The notes under the pieces were generated by a model. It did not search any database. It was not told the origin of the DNA and saw only the letters and a list, made by a program, of their open reading frames with translations. From JBDLRH01 sp039800165 (GTDB lineage: Bacteria; Pseudomonadota; Gammaproteobacteria; Burkholderiales; Burkholderiaceae_C), in assembly GCA_039800165.1 (NCBI GenBank), contig JBDLRH010000030.1, positions 1 through 28,843 of the forward strand: a DNA stretch of 28,843 nucleotides. The letters are read 5' to 3'. A program made the position numbers and the translations under genes. Shown here in pieces: positions 22,033 to 28,843 of this stretch. Every line of letters begins with the position of its first letter. Within the stretch, counting starts at the first letter, position 1.

Positions 22033-22830
22033 TCAGTGCCCCGCTTTTGCGCGGGTCACGAGGAAGTCGACGATGTGGTTGCGCAGCTCGTAGTAGCCGC
22101 CCAGGTGGTGCAGGCCGGCGCGGGTGCGGTCGCGCGGCAGCGGGTTGGTGACCGTCTCGGCAATGCCGCCAGGCACATAACCCGAAGGCGTCTCGCTGCC
22201 GTTGCTCATCAGCAGGATGCGGTCGGCCAGCAAGATGGCTTCGTCCACGTCGTGCGTGATCATGAAGACGGTCTGCTGCGTCTCGCGCACGATGCCCATC
22301 AGCTCGTCCTGGATGGTGCCGCGCGTGAGTGCGTCCAGCGCGCCGAACGGCTCGTCGAGCAGCAGCATCTTGGGCTGGATGGAGAACGCGCGCGCAATGC
22401 CCACCCGCTGCTTCATGCCGCCCGACAGCTGCGAGGGCTTCTTGTCGATGGCGTGCGACAGGCCCACCATGGCAACGAACTTCTCGACCTGCTCGTTCAC
22501 CTTGGCTGCGTTCCAGTCGGGCCAGCGCGACTCCACCGCAAAGGCGATGTTGCGTCGCACCGTCAGCCAAGGCATCAATGCGTGGCCCTGGAACACTACA
22601 CCGCGCTCCAGGCTCGGGCCTGCCACCTCGCGGCCGTCCATGAACACGTTGCCGCTGCTGGCCGTGTCCAGACCCGCCAGCACATTCAGGATGGTGGTCT
22701 TGCCGCAGCCCGAGTGGCCGATGATGCAGACGAATTCGCCGCGCTCGATGCCGAAGTCCACATCGGCGAACACCGGCTTGCCGGGCACAAACGTCTTGGC
22801 CAGGCCCTCGACCTTGAGGAAGGCATTCAT
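22033..22830 (-). CDS. ABC transporter ATPase, nitrate/cyanate type
   Basis: A 265-residue ABC ATPase. Walker A GHSGCGKTT is at 38-46, the Q-loop glutamine at 81, the signature LSGGMKQR at 135-142, Walker B MLLLDEP at 155-161 and the switch histidine H193 in ITHDVDEA. I chose the ATG at 22830 because AAGGAG lies 6 bases upstream; the frame is open to 22902 and would overlap the permease gene. The sequence fits the NrtD/CynD/SsuB group that powers import of small oxyanions. It follows the permease by 61 bases and precedes cynS by 40, so it should import cyanate; nitrate or nitrite import cannot be excluded by sequence. Confidence 0.93.
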   Translation of the reverse strand: MNAFLKVEGLAKTFVPGKPVFADVDFGIERGEFVCIIGHSGCGKTTILNVLAGLDTASSGNVFMDGREVAGPSLERGVVFQGHALMPWLTVRRNIAFAVESRWPDWNAAKVNEQVEKFVAMVGLSHAIDKKPSQLSGGMKQRVGIARAFSIQPKMLLLDEPFGALDALTRGTIQDELMGIVRETQQTVFMITHDVDEAILLADRILLMSNGSETPSGYVPGGIAETVTNPLPRDRTRAGLHHLGGYYELRNHIVDFLVTRAKAGH

Positions 22831-22891
22831 CGCACGCTCCTTGACAGCGGGAAGGGGAGCGGCAACGGGTGTAGCCGCGCGTTGCTGCGCA

Positions 22892-23794
22892 TCACTCCAC
22901 ATAGGTCACCAGCCTTTGCAGTCGGGCAAACATCAAATCGAGCAGCATGCCCACCACGCCGATCACCACGATGGCGAAGATCACGTTGGTGAGCGACAGG
23001 TTGTTCCACTCGTTCCACACGAAGTAGCCGATGCCGGTACCGCCCACCAGCATCTCGGCGGCCACGATCACCAGCCAGGCAATGCCCATGCTGATGCGCA
23101 TGCCGGTCAGGATGGTCGGTGCAGCCGCCGGCAGGATGACCCGCAGCGCCTTGCGCATCGGCGAGACCTCCAGCGTGCGCGCCACGTTCAGCCAGTCGCG
23201 CCGCACGCTGGCCACACCAAACGCGGTGTTGATCAGCATCGGCCACACCGAGCAGATGAAGATGACGAACACGCCCGAGATCGACGAGTCCTTGATGGTG
23301 TACAGCGCCAGCGGCATCCACGCCAGCGGGCTGATCGGCTTGAGCACCTGGATGAACGGGTCGAGCGCGCGGTACAGCAGCGGGCTCATGCCGATCACGA
23401 AACCCAGCGGCACCGCCACCAGGCAGGCGAACAGGAAGCCCAGGCCCACGCGGCCAAGCGAGTGCGCGAGCTGGATGGCGATGCCCTTGTCGTTCGGGCC
23501 GTTGTCATAGAACGGATTGGCCAGCTGCTGCGCGAAGGTGGAAGCCACCTGCCCGAGCGTCGGAAAGCCGCTGCTCTTGCCGCTGCCCGAGGCAGAGGCT
23601 GCGCCGACGTCCTTGCCCATGAGCTTGGCGTACTCGATCTGCTCGGGCGTCATGCCGGCGGTTGCGCCACCGGCACTGCCCGCACCACCGGAAGGCAGCG
23701 TGGCCGCGTACCAGATGCCCAGCAGCACTGCCAGGATCAGCAGCGACACGAGGCCGGCGCGCAGGTTCAATGAGGGATGAGCCTGTGTGGACAT
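22892..23794 (-). CDS. ABC transporter permease, nitrate/cyanate type
   Basis: A 300-residue inner-membrane permease. One transmembrane helix lies near the N-terminus (about 12-30), then comes an unusually long, Gly/Ala/Ser-rich loop (about 33-105), followed by the five-helix NrtB/SsuC-type core. The ATPase-coupling EAA-like loop is around RTLEVSPMRKALRVILPAAAP, with the family's long hydrophobic end. It starts 6 bases after the binding protein gene stops, so translation is probably coupled. It would form the channel for cyanate (or nitrate) with the ATPase downstream. The Gly/Ser-rich loop carries AGSAGGATAG and ASASGSGKS, and its role is unclear. Confidence 0.92.
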   Translation of the reverse strand: MSTQAHPSLNLRAGLVSLLILAVLLGIWYAATLPSGGAGSAGGATAGMTPEQIEYAKLMGKDVGAASASGSGKSSGFPTLGQVASTFAQQLANPFYDNGPNDKGIAIQLAHSLGRVGLGFLFACLVAVPLGFVIGMSPLLYRALDPFIQVLKPISPLAWMPLALYTIKDSSISGVFVIFICSVWPMLINTAFGVASVRRDWLNVARTLEVSPMRKALRVILPAAAPTILTGMRISMGIAWLVIVAAEMLVGGTGIGYFVWNEWNNLSLTNVIFAIVVIGVVGMLLDLMFARLQRLVTYVE

Positions 23795-23800
23795 GGCACA

Positions 23801-25213
23801 TCAACCCATCTTGTGGATGGAGAAGCTCTTGACGTAGTTCTCGGGCTGGGCCGGATCGAACTCCTTGCCCATCACCTTGAACTTGCGGTACGCGCCCTCG
23901 GGCGGCTTGAAGCCGGCCTGCGCCATGTACTTCTTGGCGTCGGTCAGCATGAACACCTTCTCTGCGATCTGCCTGTAGTTGACGTCGCCCTTGATGTAGC
24001 CCCAGCGCTTCATCTGGGTGAGCATCCACACCGCCATGCTCTGCCACGGCACCGGGTCGAAGTTGGCACGGTCGGGCACGTTCTTCACGCCGCCCAGGCC
24101 GTCGGCAAACTTGCCGGTCAGCACCTGCGCGATCACCGTCTCGGGCTGGTTGAGGTACTGCGCCGGCGAGATCACCTTGGCGATCAGTTCGCGGTCTTTG
24201 GGCTGGCTGGCCATGAAGCTGGCGGTCAGCACCGCGCGGTACAGCGCCGCAAAGGTGTTGGGGTTCTGCTTGATGAACTCGTCACTCATGCCGAAGGCAC
24301 AGCACGGGTGGCCGTCCCAGATTTCCTTGGACAGGATGTGGATGAACCCCACCTCGTCGAACACCGCGCGCTGGTTGAACGGGTCCGGGCCCAGGAAGCC
24401 GTCGATGTTGCCCGCGCGCAGGTTGGCCACCATCTCGGGCGGCGGCGTCACGCGGATCTGCACATCGGTGTCGGGGTTGACGCCGTTTTCTGCCAGGTAG
24501 TAGCGCAGCAGGTAGTTATGCATGCTGTGCTCGAAGGGCACCGCGAACTTGAAGCCCTTCCACTGCTTGGGGTCGCGCTTGTCCTTGTGCTTCACATGCA
24601 GGGTGATCGCCTGGCCATTGGTGTTCTGGATGCTGGCCACGTTCATGCCCACCTGGTTGCTGCCCAGGCCCATGCTCATCGCAATCGGCATCGGCGACAG
24701 GAAGTGGCTGGCGTCGTGCTCCTTGTTGATCATCTTGTCGCGAATCAGCGCCCAGCCGGCCGTCTTCATCAGCTGCACGTTCAGGCCTTCCTTGCGATAA
24801 AAGCCCAGCGGGTCGGCCATGATCAGCGGGCTGGCGCAGGTGATCGCGATGAATCCGATCTTCAGGTCCTTCTTCTCGGGCGTGCCGCGGTCTTGCGCCA
24901 TGGCCTGCAGCGCGCTCACCGGCAGCACGGATGCAATGGCTGCGCGCGCCGTGCCAGCGCCCACCGCCTTCAGGAAGCCGCGACGCACGCTGTCCACCGG
25001 GAACAGCGCCTTCATCAGCGTGGCTTCGACGAAGTCGCGGCCGGTTTCCTCTTCGCTTTGCACCAGGGTGCGCGCAGCCTGCGCATGCTCGGTGGGCGCA
25101 TGGTCGCCGCCGCAGGCGCAGCGCATCAGCAGCGGCCGGTCGGCGTCGTAGGCGTCGTAGGTCTTGGCCACGGGCTCAGCGGTCACGCCGGGTGTGGAAG
25201 GCGGCTTGGTCAT
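23801..25213 (-). CDS. ABC substrate-binding protein, NrtA/CynA type, with Cys/His N-terminal extension
   Basis: A 470-residue NrtA/CmpA-family binding protein. GGAG lies 6 bases before the ATG at 25213, better than the ATG at 25225. The binding domain starts near residue 116 (LKIGFIAITCASPLIMADP) and ends with the family's C-terminal helix bundle. The export signal is a twin-arginine motif at R77-R78 (VRRGFLKAV), followed by a hydrophobic stretch to about 107. Before it lie 75 residues, including C32-x-C34-G-G-x-H38-x4-H43, a possible metal site that would stay in the cytoplasm or form part of a long signal. It is the first gene of the cyanate operon, behind a sigma-54 promoter. Cyanate is the likely ligand because of cynS; nitrate or nitrite is possible. 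Confidence 0.92.
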   Translation of the reverse strand: MTKPPSTPGVTAEPVAKTYDAYDADRPLLMRCACGGDHAPTEHAQAARTLVQSEEETGRDFVEATLMKALFPVDSVRRGFLKAVGAGTARAAIASVLPVSALQAMAQDRGTPEKKDLKIGFIAITCASPLIMADPLGFYRKEGLNVQLMKTAGWALIRDKMINKEHDASHFLSPMPIAMSMGLGSNQVGMNVASIQNTNGQAITLHVKHKDKRDPKQWKGFKFAVPFEHSMHNYLLRYYLAENGVNPDTDVQIRVTPPPEMVANLRAGNIDGFLGPDPFNQRAVFDEVGFIHILSKEIWDGHPCCAFGMSDEFIKQNPNTFAALYRAVLTASFMASQPKDRELIAKVISPAQYLNQPETVIAQVLTGKFADGLGGVKNVPDRANFDPVPWQSMAVWMLTQMKRWGYIKGDVNYRQIAEKVFMLTDAKKYMAQAGFKPPEGAYRKFKVMGKEFDPAQPENYVKSFSIHKMG

Positions 25214-25252
25214 GGTGGACTCCATCAAGGTGCGTTGGATGGTCCACCGAGG

Positions 25253-25268
25253 TGCAAGAGCTGTGCCA
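25253..25268 (-). promoter_or_regulatory. Sigma-54 (-24/-12) promoter of the cyanate operon
   Basis: On the minus strand the sequence reads TGGCAC-N5-TTGCA, an exact match to the conserved -24 (TGGCAC) and -12 (TTGCA) elements. The GG and GC are 10 bases apart as required. Transcription would start near 25241, about 28 bases before the ATG at 25213. Confidence 0.85.
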
Positions 25269-25341
25269 CAACACGCCACAGCGCGCGATAACACGCTCCG
25301 GCGCGCCAACAGCCAGCCGCAGCACGCCCCAAGCCGCCAAC

Positions 25342-25356
25342 GCACCAAGCAGGGGC
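25342..25356. promoter_or_regulatory. NtrC-like enhancer site
   Basis: GCACC-N5-GGGGC matches the palindromic NtrC consensus GCACC-N5-GGTGC with one mismatch. It lies about 108 bases upstream of the predicted start of the cyanate operon, where NtrC enhancers are commonly found. Confidence 0.5.
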
Positions 25357-25393
25357 CCGAACCGCCCGCAAGCCGTCGGAGTTCCTGACTGGG

Positions 25394-25654
25394 CTATCGG
25401 GTCTTGCGCCCCAGGTTGGGGCGCTCGGTCTCGCCCGACATGCTGCGCAGCACCTCCGCCACCGAAGCCGTGTCGTGTTCGCCGTGGCCCTGCGCCATGG
25501 CGGCGGTGTACAGGCTGGCGCAGGCGTCCAGCAGCGTCATCTCGGCACAGGCCACGTTGTGGATGGCCACCGGGTGGTTGGCTGCGTATTTCAGCTTGGT
25601 GCCGCTGCCTAGCACGCCCACACGCGGCGCCTTCAGGGTGAAGCAGCGCAACAC
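25394..25654 (-). pseudogene. Remnant of a 3-hydroxyisobutyrate-dehydrogenase-family gene
   Basis: The 86-codon frame contains pieces of the C-terminal half of this dehydrogenase family: GSGTKLKYAANHPVAIHNVA is the segment with the catalytic lysine, and YTAAMAQGHGEHDTASVAEVL is the family's last helices. In the intact family about 80-100 residues separate these two parts; here they are nearly fused. The Rossmann domain is missing entirely. Therefore it looks like a decayed gene with large deletions and not a functional small protein. It lies 21 bases beyond the amino-acid transporter ATPase on the same strand, suggesting it was once the last gene of that operon. It is not a duplicate of the gene at 16354-17235, since the segments differ considerably. 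Confidence 0.7.
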
Positions 25655-25675
25655 CCGCGCGGCGCGCCGGCACGC

Positions 25676-26410
25676 CTACTGGGCAACTGCAGAAAGAAAC
25701 TGCCTGAGCTCCGGCGTCTGCGGATCACCGAACAGGCGATCGGCCGGGCCGACCTCGTGCACCCGACCCTGGTGCATGAACACCACGCGGTCGCTTACCT
25801 TGCGCGCAAAGCCCATCTCGTGCGTGACCATCAAGAGGGTCATGCCCTCGTCGGCCAGCGTCTCCACCACGCGCAGCACCTCGCCCACCAGCTCCGGGTC
25901 CAGCGCGCTGGTGATTTCGTCACACAGCAGCACCGCAGGCTCCATGGCCAGCGCGCGGGCAATCGCCACGCGTTGCTGCTGCCCGCCCGACAGCTGGTCG
26001 GGCATGGCGTCGAACTTCTCGCTCAGGCCCACGCGCTCCAGCAGGCGGCGCGCCTGCGCTTCGGCCTGTGCCTTGTCGTGCTGCTTCACGAGCGTGGGCG
26101 CCAACATCACGTTGCGGCCAGCGCTCAGGTGCGGAAACAGGTTGAAGCTCTGGAAGATCATGCCCACGCGCTGGCGCAAGGCGCGCATCGCGGCGGCGTC
26201 GCCGTGCTTCAGCGCCTGACCTTCCACCGTCAGGCTGCCGGCCTCAAAACTCTCCAGCCCGTTGATGCAGCGAAGCAGCGTGCTCTTGCCCGAGCCGCTC
26301 TTGCCGATGATGGCGATCACCTCGCCAGGCGCCACGTCCAGCGTGATGCCTTTGAGTACCTCGTTGCTGCCAAAGCGCTTGCGCAGGTCGCGGATCTCAA
26401 CGAGCGACAT
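25676..26410 (-). CDS. Polar amino-acid ABC transporter ATPase
   Basis: A 244-residue ABC ATPase of the GlnQ/HisP class. Walker A GKSGSGKST is at 36-44, the Q-loop QSFNLFPH at 87-94, the signature LSGGQQQR at 140-147, Walker B with DEITSALD (164-171), and the switch histidine H197. Length, the FQSFNLFPHL segment and the SALDPELV sequence are typical of polar amino-acid importers. The ATG at 26410 follows GAGGA by 7 bases. Its first 14 bases overlap the end of the permease gene, so translation is coupled. It is the last intact gene of the operon of binding protein, two permeases and ATPase. The transported amino acid cannot be determined. Confidence 0.95.
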   Translation of the reverse strand: MSLVEIRDLRKRFGSNEVLKGITLDVAPGEVIAIIGKSGSGKSTLLRCINGLESFEAGSLTVEGQALKHGDAAAMRALRQRVGMIFQSFNLFPHLSAGRNVMLAPTLVKQHDKAQAEAQARRLLERVGLSEKFDAMPDQLSGGQQQRVAIARALAMEPAVLLCDEITSALDPELVGEVLRVVETLADEGMTLLMVTHEMGFARKVSDRVVFMHQGRVHEVGPADRLFGDPQTPELRQFLSAVAQ

Positions 26411-27047
26411 GGAATTTCCTCTCAAGCCGGCGCGCGTACAGGCTGACCGGGAAGCACAGCGCAAAGTACAGCAGCGCCACGCAGCTGTAGACCACAAAGG
26501 GCCGGAAGGTGGCGTTGGTGATCATGGTGCCGGCCTTGGTGAGCTCGATGAAACCGATGACCGAGGCCAGCGCGGTGCCCTTGATCACCTGCACCAGAAA
26601 GCCCACCGTGGGCGGGATGGCGATGCGAAAGGCCTGCGGCAGGATGACGTAGCGCAGCTGCTCGCCAAAGCTGAGCGCCAGGCTCTGCGCTGCCTCCCAC
26701 TGCCCGCGCGGCACCGCCTGCACGCAGCCGCGCCAGATCTCGGTGAGGAAGGCGCTGCTGTACAGCGTGAGCGCGAGCGCCGCCGCCGTCCATGCCGAGG
26801 TCTGCACCCCCAGCAGCGCCACGCCAAAGTAAGCCAGGAACAGCTGCATCAGCAGCGGCGTGCCCTGGAACAGCTGAACATAGCCCGCCACCAGCAACTG
26901 CGCGGCGCGTGAGGGCGTGAGCCGCAGCACCAGCAGCGCCAGGCCCACCAGGCCACCGCCCACGAACGCAATCAGCGACAGCACCACCGTCCAGCGCGAG
27001 GCCAGCAGCAGGTTACGCAGGATGTCCCAGAGCGAAAAATCAACCAT
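26397..27047 (-). CDS. Polar amino-acid ABC transporter permease, second subunit
   Basis: A 216-residue inner-membrane protein of the HisM/GlnP family. Five hydrophobic segments are evident, with the characteristic EAAQSLALSFGEQLRYVILP loop around residue 120-140 that contacts the ATPase. I chose the ATG at 27047: an AAGG lies 10 bases upstream and the membrane topology begins right there; the frame is open to 27305 but that part would overlap the preceding permease. It forms a heterodimeric channel with the permease at 27080-27742, and overlaps the ATPase by 14 bases. Confidence 0.93.
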   Translation of the reverse strand: MVDFSLWDILRNLLLASRWTVVLSLIAFVGGGLVGLALLVLRLTPSRAAQLLVAGYVQLFQGTPLLMQLFLAYFGVALLGVQTSAWTAAALALTLYSSAFLTEIWRGCVQAVPRGQWEAAQSLALSFGEQLRYVILPQAFRIAIPPTVGFLVQVIKGTALASVIGFIELTKAGTMITNATFRPFVVYSCVALLYFALCFPVSLYARRLERKFHVAR

Positions 27048-27079
27048 GCAATGAACGCCTTGCCTTCGCTGCGCCGCCT

Positions 27080-27742
27080 TCAGCGCCCGCCAAACAGGAA
27101 GCGCGGGCCCAGCCAGTTCAGCAGGCGCCGCACCGCGACGGACAGCACCAGGTACAGCGCGGTGGCGATCAGGAAGGCTTCGAACGCGCGGAAGTTGCGG
27201 CTCTGGATCAGGTTGGCGGCAAAGCTCAGCTCTTCGGTGGAGATCTGCCCGCACACCGCAGAGCCCAGCATCACGATGATGATCTGGCTGACGAGCGCCG
27301 GCCACACGCGGCGCAGGGCCGGCGGCAGCACCACATGCATGAAGGTCTGGCGCGGCGACAACGCCAGGCTTTGCGCGGCCTCGATCTGCCCGCGCGGCGG
27401 GGCCTCGATGCCGGCGCGGAGGATCTCGGTGGCATACGCGCCGAGGTTGATCACCATCGCAAGCACCGAGGCTGCTTCAGGCGAGAGCTTCACGCCCGCC
27501 GCCGGCAGCCCGAAGAACACGAAGAACAGCTGGACGATGAAGGGCGTGTTGCGGATCAGCTCCACATAGGTGCCGGCCAGCGCGCGCAGCACCGCGCCGC
27601 CGTGCACCCGCGCCCAGGCGCACATCACGCCCACCACCATGCCGATCACCGCCGAGATGGCGGTGAGGCCGAGCGTCCAGGCGACGCCCTTGAGCAGCAG
27701 CGGCCACTGCGCAAGCACCGCGCCAAAGTCGAGCGTGATCAC
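27080..27742 (-). CDS. Polar amino-acid ABC transporter permease, first subunit
   Basis: A 220-residue inner-membrane permease of the same family as its downstream neighbour. It has five predicted membrane helices, an NTPFIVQLFFVFFG segment and the coupling loop EAAQSLALSPRQTFMHVVLP at about 121-140. It starts 50 bases after the binding protein gene and ends 32 bases before the second permease, so all belong to one operon. Together they import a polar or branched amino acid using energy from the ATPase at 25676-26410. Confidence 0.94.
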   Translation of the reverse strand: MITLDFGAVLAQWPLLLKGVAWTLGLTAISAVIGMVVGVMCAWARVHGGAVLRALAGTYVELIRNTPFIVQLFFVFFGLPAAGVKLSPEAASVLAMVINLGAYATEILRAGIEAPPRGQIEAAQSLALSPRQTFMHVVLPPALRRVWPALVSQIIIVMLGSAVCGQISTEELSFAANLIQSRNFRAFEAFLIATALYLVLSVAVRRLLNWLGPRFLFGGR

Positions 27743-27792
27743 GCGGCGCGGTCTGGGCTGGGTTGCAGGCTAACGAAAGCGTCAGCGCAGCA

Positions 27793-28587
27793 TCACTGCG
27801 GCAAGTCGCCAGCCGGACGGCCGAGCCACTTGACGGCCATGCGGTCGAGGTCGCCGCTGCGCTTGGCCTCGGCAATGATCTCGTTGACCTTCAGGCGCAG
27901 CTTGTCCTCGCCCTTGCCCACGCCAATGAAGTTGGGGCTGTCCTTGAGCAGCAGCTTGTATTCGGTGTTGAGCTGCGGGTTGCGCGCCATCATGTTGCCC
28001 GCCACCGACGCACCGGTGGCCACCAGCTGCACCTGGCCCGACACGAAGGCCGAGACGGTGGCGTTGTTGTCCTCGAAACGCTTGATGTCGGTGCCGGCCG
28101 GCGCCACCTTGGTGAGCTCCTGGTCTTCGATGGCGCCGCGCGTGACCGAGATGCTCTTGCCTGCGAGGTCGGAAAACGACTTGACGTTGAGCGACTTGGC
28201 GCCAAACACCGCCTGGAAGAAAGGCGAATAGGCGGCGGTGAAGTCGATCACCTTCTCGCGGTCCGGGTTCTTGCCCAGGGTGGAGATCACCAAGTCGGCC
28301 TTCTTGGTCTGCAGGTAGGGGATGCGGTTGGCGCTGGTCACTGGCGTGAGTTCGATCGCCACACCGAGCTTGGCTGCGATGTAGTTGGCCATGTCGATGT
28401 CCAGGCCCTGGGGCTTGAGATCGGTGCCGACCATGCCGTAGGGCGGAAAGTCGGTGGGGATGGCGATGGTGATCTTGCGCGCCTTGAGCACGTTGTCCAG
28501 CGCATCCTGCGCGTGGGCCAGGCCCAGGGTGGACAGTGCGGCCACGCCCAGCAGGGCACGGGCAACGAGACGACGGGTGTAGGACAT
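27793..28587 (-). CDS. Amino-acid ABC transporter substrate-binding protein, family 3
   Basis: A 264-residue periplasmic binding protein. A signal peptide with RR near its start ends at AHA before QDALDN. The mature part begins KITIAIPTDFPPYGMV and contains PQGLDIDMANYIAAKLG, TKKADLVISTLGKNPDR, the typical family 3 ligand-binding stretches; the arginine near IPYLQTKKADLVIS and the Asp in GLDIDM usually hold the amino-acid groups. The start at 28587 has AGGAG 6 bases upstream. It is the first gene of the amino-acid ABC operon and lies behind a sigma-54-like promoter. Ligand not determined; glutamate, aspartate or a related polar amino acid is possible. Confidence 0.94.
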   Translation of the reverse strand: MSYTRRLVARALLGVAALSTLGLAHAQDALDNVLKARKITIAIPTDFPPYGMVGTDLKPQGLDIDMANYIAAKLGVAIELTPVTSANRIPYLQTKKADLVISTLGKNPDREKVIDFTAAYSPFFQAVFGAKSLNVKSFSDLAGKSISVTRGAIEDQELTKVAPAGTDIKRFEDNNATVSAFVSGQVQLVATGASVAGNMMARNPQLNTEYKLLLKDSPNFIGVGKGEDKLRLKVNEIIAEAKRSGDLDRMAVKWLGRPAGDLPQ

Positions 28588-28621
28588 GGGGGTCTCCTGA
28601 AAATGACGGGTGCCTTGGCTA

Positions 28622-28637
28622 TGCAGGGTTTGTGCCT
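28622..28637 (-). promoter_or_regulatory. Candidate sigma-54 promoter of the amino-acid ABC operon
   Basis: On the minus strand the sequence reads AGGCAC-N5-CTGCA, two mismatches from TGGCAC-N5-TTGCA but with the essential GG and GC at the correct 10-base distance. Transcription would start near 28610, about 23 bases before the start codon. Confidence 0.5.
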
Positions 28638-28656
28638 GCGCTGACTGCCCTCCCGC

Positions 28657-28671
28657 GCACCAGTTTAGTGC
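28657..28671. promoter_or_regulatory. NtrC-like site upstream of the amino-acid ABC operon
   Basis: GCACC-N5-AGTGC matches the NtrC consensus GCACC-N5-GGTGC with one mismatch. It is centred about 54 bases upstream of the predicted start, which is closer than usual for an enhancer. Confidence 0.45.
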
Positions 28672-28735
28672 AGCGCCACCCCGGTCCGGGGCCCCGCAGA
28701 TCGGCCCGGTTATCGCGCGGGCCCAAAGGGCGAGC

Positions 28736-28749
28736 TTGACGCGCATCAA
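28736..28749. promoter_or_regulatory. FNR/Anr-like box
   Basis: TTGAC-N4-ATCAA differs from the FNR/Anr consensus TTGAT-N4-ATCAA at one base. Its centre (28742.5) lies 41.5 bases before the ATG at 28784 on the plus strand. Confidence 0.5.
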
Positions 28750-28783
28750 TCACGCACACCTTGTGCGCCTGTGAAATGCAGTC

Positions 28784-28843
28784 ATGCCCGCGCCGCTGCT
28801 GCACACCCGCGACCTCGGCAAGACCTACACCCTGGGCGCGCAG
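28784..28843 (+). CDS. Start of an ABC transporter ATPase, cut by the window edge
   Basis: Twenty codons run to the right edge without a stop. The product begins MPAPLLHTRDLGKTYTLGAQ, where the RDLGKTY segment is the usual first strand of ABC ATPases, located before Walker A. The gene diverges from the amino-acid transporter operon. No Shine-Dalgarno is visible immediately before the ATG. An FNR-like box lies upstream. The assignment rests only on 20 residues, so it is tentative; transporter type cannot be guessed. Confidence 0.5.
   Translation, partial: MPAPLLHTRDLGKTYTLGAQ

Noticed and set aside
22024..25291. Long plus-strand frames over the cyanate operon
   Set aside because: Antisense shadows; the minus-strand products are complete, motif-bearing transporter proteins.
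1..28843. CRISPR array, insertion sequence or transposase
   Set aside because: I see no regularly spaced direct repeats, no transposase motifs and no terminal inverted repeats with target duplications.

Overview
The window looks like chromosomal DNA of a high-GC betaproteobacterium, probably Burkholderiales and plausibly Comamonadaceae. The evidence is the GC-rich coding from about 7.9 kb onward, two Bug-family (tripartite tricarboxylate) receptors, FCD-type GntR regulators and the style of the catabolic clusters. This placement is inference from gene content and base composition.

Region 1 (1 to about 6510) is one end of an integrated genetic element. It has lower GC, many small genes without a recognisable function, a complete but short tyrosine recombinase (3786-4352), an AAA+ clamp-loader-like ATPase, a CoiA-like small zinc protein, and several strong inverted repeats. 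It ends in a 45-bp 3' half of a CAT-anticodon tRNA (6466-6510). That is what a tyrosine integrase leaves behind when it inserts into the anticodon loop of a tRNA gene. The intact tRNA and the other end should lie to the left of the window. No relaxase, replicase or transposase is visible.

Region 2 (6613-7752) holds an exported serine-hydrolase/beta-lactamase-fold protein just outside the att site.

Region 3 (7934-12319) is a GntR-controlled sugar-acid operon: a divergent GntR regulator, a Bug receptor, an IlvD/Edd-family [2Fe-2S] dehydratase of the arabinonate/xylonate type, and an RraA-like aldolase. The likely logic is uptake, dehydration to a 2-keto-3-deoxy acid, then aldol cleavage.

Region 4 (12322-15177, minus) is a PhnD-like binding protein followed by a membrane histidine kinase with no partner response regulator in view.

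Region 5 (15352-21530) is a second catabolic cluster: a Bug receptor, a 3-hydroxyisobutyrate-dehydrogenase-like enzyme, an acyl-CoA ligase, a ThDP enzyme of the acetolactate synthase/2-hydroxyacyl-CoA lyase superfamily, and a GntR regulator. The ligase and the ThDP enzyme diverge around a perfect 20-bp palindrome. One reading is activation of a 2-hydroxy acid to its CoA ester followed by C-C cleavage.

Region 6 (21549-25213, minus) is a cyanate utilisation operon: binding protein, permease, ATPase and cyanase. It is preceded by a textbook sigma-54 -24/-12 promoter and an NtrC-like site, so it is probably a nitrogen-starvation operon.

Region 7 (25394-28587, minus) is a polar amino-acid ABC transporter, also with a candidate sigma-54 promoter and NtrC-like site. 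It is followed by the decayed C-terminal remnant of a 3-hydroxyisobutyrate-dehydrogenase-family gene. The right edge contains an FNR-like box and the first 20 codons of another ABC ATPase.
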